Made by a program: the position numbers and the translations under genes
The notes under the pieces: generated by a model
The model's database searches: none
Seen by the model: the letters and a program-made list of their open reading frames with translations, nothing else
Told to the model about the DNA's origin: nothing
Shown here: piece after piece, positions 45,785 through 54,785 of the stretch
Layout: each line of letters starts with the position of its first letter
How positions within the stretch are numbered: the first letter of the stretch is position 1
DNA from: WLMZ01 sp963732585
Lineage (GTDB): Bacteria; Actinomycetota; Acidimicrobiia; Acidimicrobiales; Ilumatobacteraceae
Assembly (NCBI GenBank): GCA_963732585.1
Contig: CAVSZY010000003.1
Span: 186,001-250,000, forward strand
Reading direction: 5' to 3'
Length of the DNA: 64,000 bases

Positions 45785-47561
45785 CCATCAGGTCCATGTT
45801 GGAAACACCGACAACCGCAAGGTTCTCGGTGTTTCTGTTTCCTCGGCCTCCGGTCCACGTTCCCTGGTTTGCCGCCCTGGTCGTCCGTGCGGCCTCTTCT
45901 GCCGCCCACCGTGCCGAGAGAACGACCCAGGCCTCGTCGATGGCCTGAGAGGCCTCGGCCGTCAGTCCTTCCACCGTTCGACACTCGATCACTGTGCCCA
46001 CGACCGTCTGCCCAAGCAGCAAGTCGAACGGTTCGGCGAACTCGTGCACTACAGAGCCATCCTCATCGACGTAGATCCGCTCGAAGATCGCTTGGTTGAG
46101 CTGACGTCGTTCCTTGTCCGTGGCGCGCATGTAGGCGTCGTGCCAGTTTCCGGCCAAAGCAATGGCCTGATCTAGGTTCGCCTCGACCACATCGAACTGT
46201 GCCGACAGCGACTCCAGTCGTCCGCTCGCTGCGTTCAGCTCAGCCGTCAGCCGAGTCTGCTCGCGCTTCATGAGGTCCAACGGCACCGCTCCTGCGTAAT
46301 AGCCGTCGAGCAGTTTCTGCCGTTCGTCTTCCAACCTGCGAACCCGTCGTTCCTGGATCTCCCGCTCCTTGGTAGCGAAAGCCCGAGCCTGTTGCAGCTC
46401 CTGTACGAGCACCTGCCGAATCCGACCGAGCAGCTCCGGCGTCGGCTGCACGTGCCGGTAGTGCTCCTCGACAAGCCCTTCAACTGTGTCGATGAGCAGG
46501 GCCTTCTGGAGGCAAGTCGTCCGCTTCTGTTGTCGTCCCAAGCAGATGAAGTACTCGTAGATCCGTCCGCGTCGTCCTGCGTGGTGAGAGACGATCAAGC
46601 GTGATCCGCACGAGCCACAGAACACGCTGCCCTTCAAGTAGTGCGGATGATCGCGGTGCTTCTCACCTGCACAGTTCTGAGAGTCGAGCACCTGCTGCAC
46701 CCGATCCCACGTCTCAACACTGACCAGCGGCTCGTGTCGTCCGGGGTACTCGATTTCCTTGTAGCGGACGATGCCCTTGTAGTACGGGTGTCGCAGCAGC
46801 CGGTGAAAGTTCGACGACACAAGTGGCTTGGCGGCAGTGCTTCTGGTGGGCGCCGACGTCAGGCCTCGTTCAGTCACTTCGTCGAGCAGCTTCCGGATTG
46901 TCCATTCGCCAGTGGCGTAGGCCTCGAATGCCCAAGCCATCAGCGGACCACGCTCTGGGTCGACCTCGACGGTGCGGTTCTCGACACCGTTTTTGAACTC
47001 TCGTACATTGAGGTATCCGGTCGGTGCTCTACCGATCGTGCCTCCGTTCTTTGCCTTTTGCACGCTGCCCTTGATGACTTCAGCAGCCAAGTTCTTGGAG
47101 TAGAACTCAGCGATCGAGCTCATGATGCCGTGCATCAAGGCTCCACTCGGGGTCTCATCGATGTTCTCGGTGCAAGACACCAAGGTGGCTCCGGCGTTGC
47201 CGATGGCGAAGGTGATCGTGGCGTCGTCGAGTCGGTTCCGAGCTAGACGGTCCACCTTGTGCACGATGACGTACTGAACCTGGTTGGCGATGATGTAGGT
47301 CAGCATCTCTTGAAGTGCTGGACGCTGCGAGGTCTTGGCACTCTCACCGGCATCGATGAACTCCTCGATGACCAGGGCATCCAGCGCCTTGGCTTTCCGT
47401 CCGCAGGCCTCACGTTGAGCTGGGATCGAGAAGCCTTCAGCCTCACCGCCTCTACCGGCCTGTTCCTTGGTGCTGACCCGCAGATAGACAACAGCCCGCG
47501 CGTGAGCGCGGGCTGTGTCATCGTGTGCCGCAATACCAGCGGGAATGGAATCGCCGCTCAT
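45744..47561 (-). CDS. Large serine recombinase (integrase of the element)
   Basis: A 605-residue large serine recombinase. The resolvase domain has the catalytic Ser in 'VVYLRVSTKEQAG', plus 'IVHKVDRLARNRLDDA' and 'IAEFYSKNLAAEVIKG'. The recombinase domain follows ('NFHRLLRHPYYKGIVRY'), then a zinc ribbon ('GSVFCGSCGSRL' ... 'FICLGRQQKRTTCLQ') and a coiled-coil ('LVQELQQARAFATKEREIQE'). The last codons ('GAEGLEPPTIAL') are read from the antisense of tRNA-Val, the usual mark of an integrase whose att core is the tRNA 3' end. ATG 47561 is preferred (AGGAG seven bases upstream). It catalyses insertion and excision of the element. Confidence 0.95.
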   Translation of the reverse strand: MSGDSIPAGIAAHDDTARAHARAVVYLRVSTKEQAGRGGEAEGFSIPAQREACGRKAKALDALVIEEFIDAGESAKTSQRPALQEMLTYIIANQVQYVIVHKVDRLARNRLDDATITFAIGNAGATLVSCTENIDETPSGALMHGIMSSIAEFYSKNLAAEVIKGSVQKAKNGGTIGRAPTGYLNVREFKNGVENRTVEVDPERGPLMAWAFEAYATGEWTIRKLLDEVTERGLTSAPTRSTAAKPLVSSNFHRLLRHPYYKGIVRYKEIEYPGRHEPLVSVETWDRVQQVLDSQNCAGEKHRDHPHYLKGSVFCGSCGSRLIVSHHAGRRGRIYEYFICLGRQQKRTTCLQKALLIDTVEGLVEEHYRHVQPTPELLGRIRQVLVQELQQARAFATKEREIQERRVRRLEDERQKLLDGYYAGAVPLDLMKREQTRLTAELNAASGRLESLSAQFDVVEANLDQAIALAGNWHDAYMRATDKERRQLNQAIFERIYVDEDGSVVHEFAEPFDLLLGQTVVGTVIECRTVEGLTAEASQAIDEAWVVLSARWAAEEAARTTRAANQGTWTGGRGNRNTENLAVVGVSNMDLMVGAEGLEPPTIAL

Positions 47562-47573
47562 GGGCACGCTCCT

Positions 47574-48268
47574 TCAAGTACGAAAATCGAGGGTTGGTAA
47601 CGAGCGGAAGTAGCGATTACGGCCGAGCACCTGCCTCTGTGACGAGGACCAGAAACCGTTCGCCTTCGGAACCGGTATGGCGCATCTGTTAACAGACAGC
47701 GTCAGCCCAAGCTGACTGAGCCGGAAGCTCATCGCTTTCGAGCTGACCTGGAAAAGCTCGGCGAGTGCCTCGACGCTCTGGATGCCCTGGTTGCAAAAGG
47801 CGTCCTTCACCCACGCCTTCGGCATGAGCACGCAGGCGGCGAAGTAGTCGGAGACCTTCTCGGCCATGCTGGATGCATCGAGCTTGGACTCGCTTGTCGC
47901 CCTGGATCAGGTGTCGAGTGGTGTGATCCAGCACGTGCTTGAACTCGTGCATCACCGAGAACCGCTGACGAAGCGAGTACTCCGAGGCGTTGACGGTCAA
48001 TACCCAGATGTCCACCGTCCCAGTGGGCTGAGCCTGAGACCGGTAGGTCGAAGCTCTGCTCGACTCGAACGCGTGGTAGCTCTGTGACGATCTCGATAGG
48101 CACAGGTCCACGTCGAATGTCGTGCAGTGCAAGCAGGCGACTGGCCTGCAGCTCAGCCCGAGACATGGCCTCGGCGTACGTCAGTACGCGGTGAGGCATC
48201 AACGAACGGAGGGACTTCAGGACCGAAGTCTCCGTGGTGTTCGTGTTGCTGTCGATGTGGTTGGTCAT
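47574..48268 (-). pseudogene. ImmA/IrrE-type metalloprotease, with two apparent frameshifts
   Basis: ATG 48268 follows GGAGG. The N-terminal part reads 'YAEAMSRAELQASRLLALHD' and 'GPVPIEIVTELPRVRVE'. The sequence then shifts frame near 48030 to 'GTVDIWVLTVNASEYSLRQR' and the zinc motif 'FSVMHEFKHVLDH' (HExxH). It shifts again near 47870 to 'EKVSDYFAACVLMPKAWVKD' and 'VSSKAMSFRLSQLGL'. Together these make a complete ImmA/IrrE domain plus tail. In ICEBs1-like elements ImmA cleaves the ImmR repressor to induce excision, and here it lies between the integrase and an XRE regulator. Functional if the shifts are sequencing errors. Confidence 0.8.
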
Positions 48269-48378
48269 GATGTTCCTCCTTTCGTTTGATGATTTGTTGA
48301 TAGTCGTGTGACTGGGTTTCGGGGCTGTCTTCGATCCTCAGCCGATCTCGCAGATACGGCCGAAGCGAGCAGAGAGCG

Positions 48379-48762
48379 TCAGCTCTCGTCCTCGCCTGGC
48401 GCTGGTCCTTCGAGGTTCACGCCGTGCTTCTTGGCCAGTTTCTGGGCGTAGGCCTCGATCTTGTCGATCTCGTCCTTCGGCAGGTCGCGGTACTTGGTTC
48501 TCAGGTAGGGCTTGAAGCTCGGTAGGTCGGTCGGCACCGCGTAGTCGGCGAGGGCGTAGACATCAGCAAGTGAGAGTCCGACTGCCTCTGCGATTCGTGC
48601 CAGCTTGTCTGGCGCTGGTGCAGCATGGTCACCACGTTCGAAGCGCAGGATGGTTACGTCCTTGACGTCCACGATCTTGGCGAGCTGACGCAGTGACAGC
48701 CCGAGAGCTTCACGTCTCTGCTTCAGTAGCGCTCCAAGGGTCTTGGCTTGTTGTTCGTCCAT
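48379..48762 (-). CDS. XRE-family repressor (ImmR-like)
   Basis: A 127-residue regulator. The N-terminal HTH is 'LGALLKQRREALGLSLRQLA' with 'VKDVTILRFERGDHAAPAPD'. A C-terminal part ('YLRTKYRDLPKDEIDKIEAY') may serve dimerisation or be the protease target. It is transcribed with the ImmA-like gene and integrase in the same direction. An 18-bp operator-like site lies 45 bp upstream (48807-48824) and two more copies lie at the promoter of the transfer operon. I infer that it represses both. Confidence 0.88.
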   Translation of the reverse strand: MDEQQAKTLGALLKQRREALGLSLRQLAKIVDVKDVTILRFERGDHAAPAPDKLARIAEAVGLSLADVYALADYAVPTDLPSFKPYLRTKYRDLPKDEIDKIEAYAQKLAKKHGVNLEGPAPGEDES

Positions 48763-48806
48763 TTGTCCTGGTCTCCGTGTTTACGTGATCTCATGTTAGC
48801 ATGAAT

Positions 48807-48824
48807 TGCTACGCAAAAGAAGCA
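48807..48824. promoter_or_regulatory. Operator-like site, copy 1 (upstream of the XRE gene)
   Basis: TGCTACGCAAAAGAAGCA, an imperfect dyad (TGCTwC-n6-GwAGCA) matching the sites at 54755-54772 and 54792-54809. The flanking ATTCCACAACGC (48834-48845) is also repeated at 54827-54838. Confidence 0.6.
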
Positions 48825-48886
48825 CCGTTGACCATTCCACAACGCGGATCAATCGACCGATCCTGTCCGTCAAAATGGGCACGTTC

Positions 48887-49579
48887 TCAATGCCCGGAGA
48901 ACACCCAAACGCCGCCATCGTCTCGTTCTACCGACACGACGTCACCACCCAGATCCAGGTCACGGGCGAAGCCCGCTACGTCGAGATTCAGGTAGCCCTT
49001 CAGCCATTCCGGTGCCTCATCGATGATCCGCTGAGCGCCCAGCTCATCCAGCATGTGCTCGGCGTAGACCTGGAGTGAGTCCCACCGCCCCTGGAACCGA
49101 TCCTCGAACTGCTCGATGAGATCAGTGCTTCCTTCTCCGACGTATGACGCCCATGCTGCGAATGCCAGTCCATGTGTCTCGATGCCGCTGGCGACTAGAG
49201 CCACGGTGCTCAGCGCTTCATGCTCGCCAAGCCGAAGATCTCCGAACCCGTCGTAGTCGTGGATGGCCCACTCCTCGGCACTGTCGCCGTAATTTGCCCT
49301 CGTCGGCGAAGTGCGCAGCATCTCGTCGATCTGCTGCTGCAACGTCTCTACGTCGCCTGCGGCGTCGATCCATCGTCCGTGCAGCAGACCAGCGTTGTAG
49401 TCGGTGAGGCTGGCGACGTAGATTCGTGGCCCGTCGCGGGCCAGTGCCTCGTTGCTCTCCGCCACGACCTTGTCGTCAGGCCGCGATTCGTGTCCTTGCT
49501 CGCGGTGGCGTTCGTCGTCGTGCAGGTGTCGTCGACCAGGCTCCATCTCGTGCCGACACTCATTGCCCTGTTCGTTCAT
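48887..49579 (-). CDS. ardA: Antirestriction protein ArdA
   Basis: A 230-residue ArdA with 'PRIYVASLTDYNAGLLHGRW' opening domain 1 after a ~45-residue charged extension, 'EWAIHDYDGFGDLRLGEHEA', and the acidic C-terminal helical part ('FEDRFQGRWDSLQVYAEHML'). ArdA mimics DNA and blocks type I restriction after conjugative entry. ATG 49579 has AGGAGGG upstream in a leader (CAAACGAAAGGAGG) that is repeated before the ImmA-like gene. It marks the region as a conjugative element. Confidence 0.93.
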   Translation of the reverse strand: MNEQGNECRHEMEPGRRHLHDDERHREQGHESRPDDKVVAESNEALARDGPRIYVASLTDYNAGLLHGRWIDAAGDVETLQQQIDEMLRTSPTRANYGDSAEEWAIHDYDGFGDLRLGEHEALSTVALVASGIETHGLAFAAWASYVGEGSTDLIEQFEDRFQGRWDSLQVYAEHMLDELGAQRIIDEAPEWLKGYLNLDVAGFARDLDLGGDVVSVERDDGGVWVFSGH

Positions 49580-49674
49580 GTGTCCCTCCTTTCGTTTGCT
49601 TGGTGTAAGCCCCTGGGGGAGCGAGAGAGATACTGGAGAGAGCAGCTCAGCTCATGAATCTCCACTTATCTGTC

Positions 49675-49743
49675 CTCCCGCTCACCCGGGGGCTTCCGGG
49701 AGTGACCAGGAGCGGTCGGCGCGTTAGCGCTCCGCTCCTGGTC
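49675..49743. other. Two adjacent hairpins; candidate origin of transfer or terminator
   Basis: GACCAGGAGCGG (49704-49715) pairs perfectly with CCGCTCCTGGTC (49732-49743), with a second internal GCGC pair in the loop. Beside it CTCCCG (49675-49680) pairs with CGGGAG (49697-49702). No T-run follows on either strand. The site lies 4 bp from the ribbon-helix-helix gene end and between it and ardA. Confidence 0.45.
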
Positions 49744-49747
49744 GATC

Positions 49748-50029
49748 TCAGGTGGTCCGCTTTCCTGCGGGCTTGCCGTCCCCACTGGTCCGTTCGGCCG
49801 TAGGGCTGAACAGGGTGGCGATAGCTGCCTCCCGTGCCTTCGCGTCGCGCTCGATGTCTTCGAGCACGGCTTGGGCCCGGTTCTTCAGTTCAGGGTCGCT
49901 CTTGGACGCTTCGAGGTGTTCCTCGAGCGCCAAGCGGATCTCGTCGGTGATCGTCGATTGCCGCAGTTGAGCGAGCACACTGAGCTGAGCGTGCAGGTCG
50001 TCTTCCAGACGTATGGCGAGAGTCTTCAT
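49748..50029 (-). CDS. Ribbon-helix-helix DNA-binding protein
   Basis: A 93-residue protein: 'MKTLAIRLEDDLHAQLSVLA' followed by 'QSTITDEIRLALEEHLEASK' is a CopG/RHH fold; the C-terminal half is a charged helix. The ATG at 50029 overlaps the stop of a 17-codon leader frame (TGATG). In conjugative elements such proteins are relaxosome accessories binding oriT, or antitoxins. No toxin partner is seen, and the neighbouring hairpins favour the relaxosome idea. Confidence 0.8.
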   Translation of the reverse strand: MKTLAIRLEDDLHAQLSVLAQLRQSTITDEIRLALEEHLEASKSDPELKNRAQAVLEDIERDAKAREAAIATLFSPTAERTSGDGKPAGKRTT

Positions 50030-50082
50030 CAGATCCTCACCCGCCCGGGTGACGCGGTGTCCTTCGTTCGGATGATGGTCAT
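50029..50082 (-). CDS. 17-residue coupled leader peptide before the RHH gene
   Basis: ATG 50082 has GAGGAGGT six bases upstream, the best ribosome site in the area. The frame reads 'MTIIRTKDTASPGRVRI' and its TGA overlaps the ATG of the RHH gene. The RHH gene itself has only a weak site, so its translation probably depends on this leader. Confidence 0.5.
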   Translation of the reverse strand: MTIIRTKDTASPGRVRI

Positions 50083-50199
50083 CCGTACCTCCTCGGTGTT
50101 ATTGCAACTGGCGGAAGTGCCAGCTGCAGGGCACCGACGAGTAGTCGGACCACGGCACTCAGGCCGCAGCCGACAACTCAGTTCCCGGTTCTTCAGTTG

Positions 50200-51276
50200 T
50201 CAAGGTGCCATCGGAGCGACGTTGTATAGAGCTGTTGCGTCCATGATCCGCTGCTTGGCCAGGTCAGCGAACTTGGAGTTGACCTCCACGCCGAGCCAGT
50301 CGCGCCGGAGTCCATGGGCGGCAATGGCCGTCGTGCCAGAACCTATGAACGGGTCAAGCACGATGCCTGGGCTGGTCTCGCTGCTCGTGCACTCGCAGGC
50401 CTTCGAGAAGCCACCGATGGCTGCAAGCGTTCCTTCGCCGCTCGATCGAACGCGTTCTCGTCGCCACGGCACCCCGCAGGCAGCGCAGACCTTCTCCGGG
50501 CATGTCGCCAGCAGCGGCACTCGCACCAGTCGCTCAGGAAACACAGCGTGATGCGCTCCGCGGTAGCCGGCTGTAGGGATAGTCCAGACATCACCAGGGT
50601 TCTTGCCAAGTGGATGACCGGGGAGGCCGGAGGCCTTCAGCCGGTCAAGGCCGCTGTTGGTGCCGCTCGACGGTCCGCGCCAGTCGTCGGGTACCGACCA
50701 GGCTGCTCGTGGCGTTCGTGCCGGGCTCTTTGTCCGTCGTCCCCGATGCGGCACGCGTATGGCGTCAAGGTCGAAGTAGTAGTCCTTCGACTTCACGAAG
50801 AAGTAGACGATCTCCCACGTACACGACAGTCGATCACGCACACTCGTAGGCATCGGGTTCGGCTTGGCCCAGATGACCTTGCTCCGCAAGATCCAGCCGT
50901 CGTTGACCATGGCGAGCGCCAGGCGTTCGGGTGCCAGCACGAGGCTCTTCGGCCGGGCACCGTCCGTCTGGTGACGGCTGAATGTGTCTCCGAGGTTGAG
51001 CCAAAGAGCGCCGGTCGGCTTGAGAATGCGCATCAGCCCTCGGGCGACGAGCACCAGTTCGTCGACCCACTCGTCGACGTGACCTTCAAGCCCGATCTGC
51101 TCAGCGTGCTGGTAGTTACGCAAGCGGAAGTACGGCGGCGAGGTGATGACGCAGTCGATCGATGAGTCCGGCAGAGCGTCCATGACCTGCCGTACGTCGC
51201 CGACGATGATCTCACTTCTCGGCACGTCCTGCTCGGCGTGCTTGGCTGGAATGCGGTGTGTCTTCCTCGTGCTCAT
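50200..51276 (-). CDS. DNA methyltransferase (N4-cytosine/N6-adenine, beta type)
   Basis: A 358-residue enzyme with the catalytic motif 'DCVITSPPYFRLRNY' near residue 42 and the AdoMet motif 'VLDPFIGSGTTAIAA' near residue 315: catalytic motif first, the beta-class order of m4C/m6A enzymes such as M.PvuII. Between them lies a Cys cluster ('CPEKVCAACGVPW' ... 'CEC') that may bind zinc. Start and stop overlap neighbours by 4 bp, placing it in the transfer operon. It may protect the element; pairing with the PvuII-like fragment at 57 kb is possible but unproven. Confidence 0.9.
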   Translation of the reverse strand: MSTRKTHRIPAKHAEQDVPRSEIIVGDVRQVMDALPDSSIDCVITSPPYFRLRNYQHAEQIGLEGHVDEWVDELVLVARGLMRILKPTGALWLNLGDTFSRHQTDGARPKSLVLAPERLALAMVNDGWILRSKVIWAKPNPMPTSVRDRLSCTWEIVYFFVKSKDYYFDLDAIRVPHRGRRTKSPARTPRAAWSVPDDWRGPSSGTNSGLDRLKASGLPGHPLGKNPGDVWTIPTAGYRGAHHAVFPERLVRVPLLATCPEKVCAACGVPWRRERVRSSGEGTLAAIGGFSKACECTSSETSPGIVLDPFIGSGTTAIAAHGLRRDWLGVEVNSKFADLAKQRIMDATALYNVAPMAP

Positions 51277-52250
51277 GGTGCGCCTCCGATCAGCGCATCC
51301 AGCGCCTCGGTGCTCGTCACGACGACGAAGATGTCTGAGACCTTCACCTCCTGACTTCTCTTAAGAGCCCCTTCAAGCAGATTCCTGCGATGCGTCGTCG
51401 GCACGATCCACAGCACCTTTGGGAAAACCTCATACCGCTCCTGCTCGACTCCACTCCGGAGGTAGTCGATGTAGACCTTGCACTTGCGGACAACTGCGGT
51501 CGTGCTCTCCGTGCCCCTGTCCATCTCGATGAACCAGCGGTCCTCGTAATCGCTAAGACCCAGAGCAACGAAGAGATCAGGCTTTAGTACTTCGGTACCA
51601 CTTAGTCCTTTTTGGAAGGAACGCCAGCACTCTGGCTCAGCTTCCATAGCTGTGATCTCGAAGCCGCCAGGCTGGTTGTTGCCTTGTCGATCGTCCTGCC
51701 GCCCTGCCACCATCAGGTCGATGGCAAGCTGCGCAACAGCCAGCGTGTGGTCGAGAAAGGTGGGGCTCGGTTCCTTGACTCTGCCGCTCATGGTGGCGTG
51801 GTCATGCACCAGCCGGTATCCAAGCGCACCGATTCGGTAGACGTGCCCCGTGGATCCAGCTCGCACGCCGCCGATGCGACGCTCCATCTGAACCAACATC
51901 TGCGCCGACACAAGCCGTTTGAGCACACGCCGCCGGATGCGTGCGGCGGTTTCGGGCGTCGCATGGTCAGCGAAGTGCAACTGCTGAATCTGGGCAGCCG
52001 TGAGGTAGCGGAAGCGGTCGACAGACACGAGCACAGCGAGTTCCCGGTCGGTCATGAGGCGTCGAACTCGTTCGATGGCGATAGGGCCGACGGGCGCCGG
52101 AGCATTGAGTGAGGAACGAACCAATGCGTAGGAGTCGTCGCGGTCGGGTGATCGTTTACCTATGTCTGCCAGGTGGTTCGCGTTCGCTTGCTCGACGCGA
52201 CCGGGTAGAGCTCCGGGTAGGCGAACGTCGTCAGATGGAGGCCGGCTCAT
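51273..52250 (-). CDS. Replic_Relax (replication-relaxation) family protein
   Basis: A 325-residue protein typical of actinobacterial and Firmicute conjugative elements. A winged-helix opens the domain ('LMTDRELAVLVSVDRFRYLT', 'RRRVLKRLVSAQMLVQMERR'). Then 'GSTGHVYRIGALGYRLVHD', 'PTFLDHTLAVAQLAIDLM' and a nuclease-like core 'LKPDLFVALG' with 'RWFIEMDRGTESTTAVVRK' (PD-ExD-like) follow. It overlaps the methyltransferase and coupling-protein genes. Probably a relaxase-associated or replication function; the biochemistry is not established. Confidence 0.85.
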   Translation of the reverse strand: MSRPPSDDVRLPGALPGRVEQANANHLADIGKRSPDRDDSYALVRSSLNAPAPVGPIAIERVRRLMTDRELAVLVSVDRFRYLTAAQIQQLHFADHATPETAARIRRRVLKRLVSAQMLVQMERRIGGVRAGSTGHVYRIGALGYRLVHDHATMSGRVKEPSPTFLDHTLAVAQLAIDLMVAGRQDDRQGNNQPGGFEITAMEAEPECWRSFQKGLSGTEVLKPDLFVALGLSDYEDRWFIEMDRGTESTTAVVRKCKVYIDYLRSGVEQERYEVFPKVLWIVPTTHRRNLLEGALKRSQEVKVSDIFVVVTSTEALDALIGGAP

Positions 52251-54478
52251 GGACGCTTCCTCCGGCCAGCTGGCTTGGTGACGTCGCCCTGGTTGCTGTT
52301 CATTAGGACATCGAGTTCGGCCTCGACCTCAGCGATCGGTCGTCCATAGGCCTGACGGCTACGAGCACGCACAACGTCAGGATCAACCGTTCGCTTGCTC
52401 GGTGCGATCGTCACCCCGCTGGCGAACGGCTGTGATGCGCCGCCATGGACGAGCGAGGCGTAGGCCTGGAAGCGCGGCAGCGTCTGCAAGTCTTCGGCTG
52501 TCAGCTCCGGTGACATGCCAGCGATCGACTTAGCGTCTTCGTGGCTGAGCTGGAAGCAGACTCGGGATCGTGCGTTGGCCATCACGGCCGAGCGCATCGA
52601 ACCGCTGAGCTGCGCCAAGTGCTGATGCCCCAGCGTCATGCCGAGGCCCAGGCCTCTGGACTGTGCCAGCACATCTGCAACGTCGGTTGGAAGGTTCAAG
52701 AACTCCTGGAATTCGTCTGCGTAGAGCATGACGGTGGGTCGCTTGTCTACTGGAACGCGGACCTGTGCGAGCGCTGCCTGCCAGGCTTGCGACACGACCA
52801 AGCTTCCAAGCAGCGCTGCCGCCTCTGATCCGAGCAACCCCTTCGCAAGCGAAACCAGCACGACCTTCCGCCTGGTGAAGACCTCGGACATCTCGAATTT
52901 CGGCTCAGCCTGCCCGATCACCGCCCTCATTCGGGGGCGGAGCAGAAAGGCTCGCAGTTTGTTCATCACAGGTGCGATGGCTTGCTGACGCTCTCCCTCG
53001 GAGATCGAGTCAAACCAGTGCCAGAACGGCTTCAGTGCGATCTCGTCGGTCAAGGATGCGACGATGCGGGCGCGGTAATGCTCGTTGCTGAGCAGCAACG
53101 GGATCGAGCACAGCGTCATACCCGGACGTCCAGCCAGTGTGAGGAGTGAGGCATGCAGGATGTCTTGAAGCCGCGGTCCCCAGTTGTCCTTGTAGAGACC
53201 GTGGAAGACAGCCAACACCTGATCGGCGATCAGCTCAGGGGAGCGACCACTACTGCGGAGGACGTTGAGACCAACTGGCTGTTGCTCGTCGGCCGGATCG
53301 ATTACCACGACGTCGTCGATGCGGTGCCCTGGCATCCGTGTCAGTACATCCTCGACGAGATCGCCTTTCGGGTCGATGACGATGACACCTCGTCCAGCGT
53401 CAATGTCCTGCAGGATGAGGTTCAGCATCAGGGTCGATTTGCCGACGCCTGTCGGTCCCAGGACGTGCAGATGCTGAAGAGCGTCTTCGGTGACAGCACT
53501 AGTGGCCGTTCGTCTCCGGGATAGGTGCTCGTCATCACGACCCGGCCGCTCTTCACTGCTGGCTGCGAAGCCCGCAGCAACTTCGACCCCGACCTGTTGA
53601 TGCCGGGATAGCTCCCGTCACCAAGCGGCCAGGCTGTCACTGCGGCCAACTCCCTGATGTTGATGGCCAGCGGCCACTTCTTGTCTGGGGTCGCAGAGGC
53701 GATGTTGCCGGGCTTCGACCTAGTCAGGCCAATTGCACGCCGGGTGCTTCAGCTTGGCGAAACGCCGTGAGCATCGTGAGGCCAGCCCCTGAGCAGTCGG
53801 CTCGTTGGTGCCGGCGATGCCGACACGGCCAATGGCGCGGAAGCCTGCATCACCGATCTTCACCTGCAGCGCCTTGCGCTGCTCACTATCCAGTTTGCTG
53901 GTACCCGAAGTAATGGAGCGCAACATCTCCGTCCAGGACTCGGCCGGGCGCATTGTCGCGGTGTCCGACACGAGACGGAGCAAGCCGCGGCCCAAGTAGC
54001 CATTGCACGACGATCGTCTCGTGCGGCTTGGTCGTAGCCAGCGTGGTGATCACGGCCCGAGCGACCTGCTCGGGCTCGTTGACCCTTAATGCACGTGATC
54101 GGGCGCTGATGGTTATGTCCCATGCAAACGTCGGAGCGGCGACTAAGTCGCTCTCGATGAGTCTTCGTCACGACGCCGGGGACGAAGGAACGCAGTGCGG
54201 CGAGCGTGTTGGTCGCCAGTCGCTCGGCTAGGCCAATGCGGTAGCTGACGACACCAGCATGACCGACGACCTCGAAGACCACGACGTGTCGACGACGATC
54301 ACCCGCAACTGAGCGCAGGAAGGCGACCACGCCCTCCAGCGTCGACGTCGCGTGGCCACACCACCTGATACCAACTGTTTGGCATCTCGGTCGGTTCTCT
54401 CATGAGTGCCGCCGCCGATACGCCGAGTCCGATGCCGCCAGTTGCAAGCAGGAGAGTGAGAAAGCGTTCATCGCTCAC
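52247..54478 (-). pseudogene. VirD4/TraG-like conjugative coupling ATPase, with several frameshifts
   Basis: The C-terminal 393 codons (53428-52247) are open: 'GVIVIDPKGDLVEDVL', 'RPTVMLYADEFQEFLNLP' (Walker B) and 'GLGLGMTLGHQHLAQLSG'. Walker A 'HVLGPTGVGKSTLM' lies just upstream in the same frame, but the N-terminal part jumps frames: 'AAVTAWPLGDGSYPGI' (~53640), 'GDAGFRAIGRVGIAG' (~53840), 'VAFLRSVAGDRRRHVVVFE' (~54320) and, from GTG 54478, 'FLTLLLATGGIGLGVSAAA' (membrane helix). About five or six single-base shifts lie between 53490 and 54360. Restored, it is a ~740-residue T4CP that would deliver the DNA to the conjugation channel. Confidence 0.8.
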
Positions 54479-54702
54479 GCCGCCTCCTTGGACTCTGAGT
54501 CCCCAGGGAGTCCGCCGCCGATTGCGGTTGTGTCAGCAACTTGCGCTTGAGCCTCGGCTTCAGCCTGAGCCTGCGCGAGTGCGATCAAGGTCTGCGCAAG
54601 CTTGCGGAGATCAGGCTCCTGACGGCGTACGCCACGCACCGAGATTCGGCGCTCCGGTCGATGTCCTCGTCCTGTCTCTCGTTTGTAGTTATCTCGTGCC
54701 AT
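54475..54702 (-). CDS. Small protein (75 residues), first gene of the transfer operon
   Basis: Overlaps the coupling-ATPase start by 4 bp and begins 84 bp downstream of a promoter carrying two operator copies. The N-terminal third is very basic ('KRETGRGHRPERRISVRGVR') and the rest is an Ala/Gln-rich helix ('ALAQAQAEAEAQAQVADTT'). No family is recognised. A DNA-binding accessory of the relaxosome would suit the position. Confidence 0.6.
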   Translation of the reverse strand: MARDNYKRETGRGHRPERRISVRGVRRQEPDLRKLAQTLIALAQAQAEAEAQAQVADTTAIGGGLPGDSESKEAA

Positions 54703-54754
54703 GTCTGATTACCTCCTCTCGTCGTCCTCATTGTTCCTTGGTGACTCCCACGGC

Positions 54755-54772
54755 CGCTACGCATAAGTAGCA
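54755..54772. promoter_or_regulatory. Operator-like site, copy 2
   Basis: CGCTACGCATAAGTAGCA contains the perfect dyad GCTAC-n6-GTAGC. It sits just downstream of the predicted -10 of the transfer-operon promoter. Confidence 0.65.
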
Positions 54773-54785
54773 CGTGTTGAGACCT

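Noticed and set aside
44667..46175. A 502-codon plus-strand frame spanning the sigma factor, tRNA-Val and recombinase end
   Set aside because: It crosses a tRNA and two real genes in antisense; coding is not credible.
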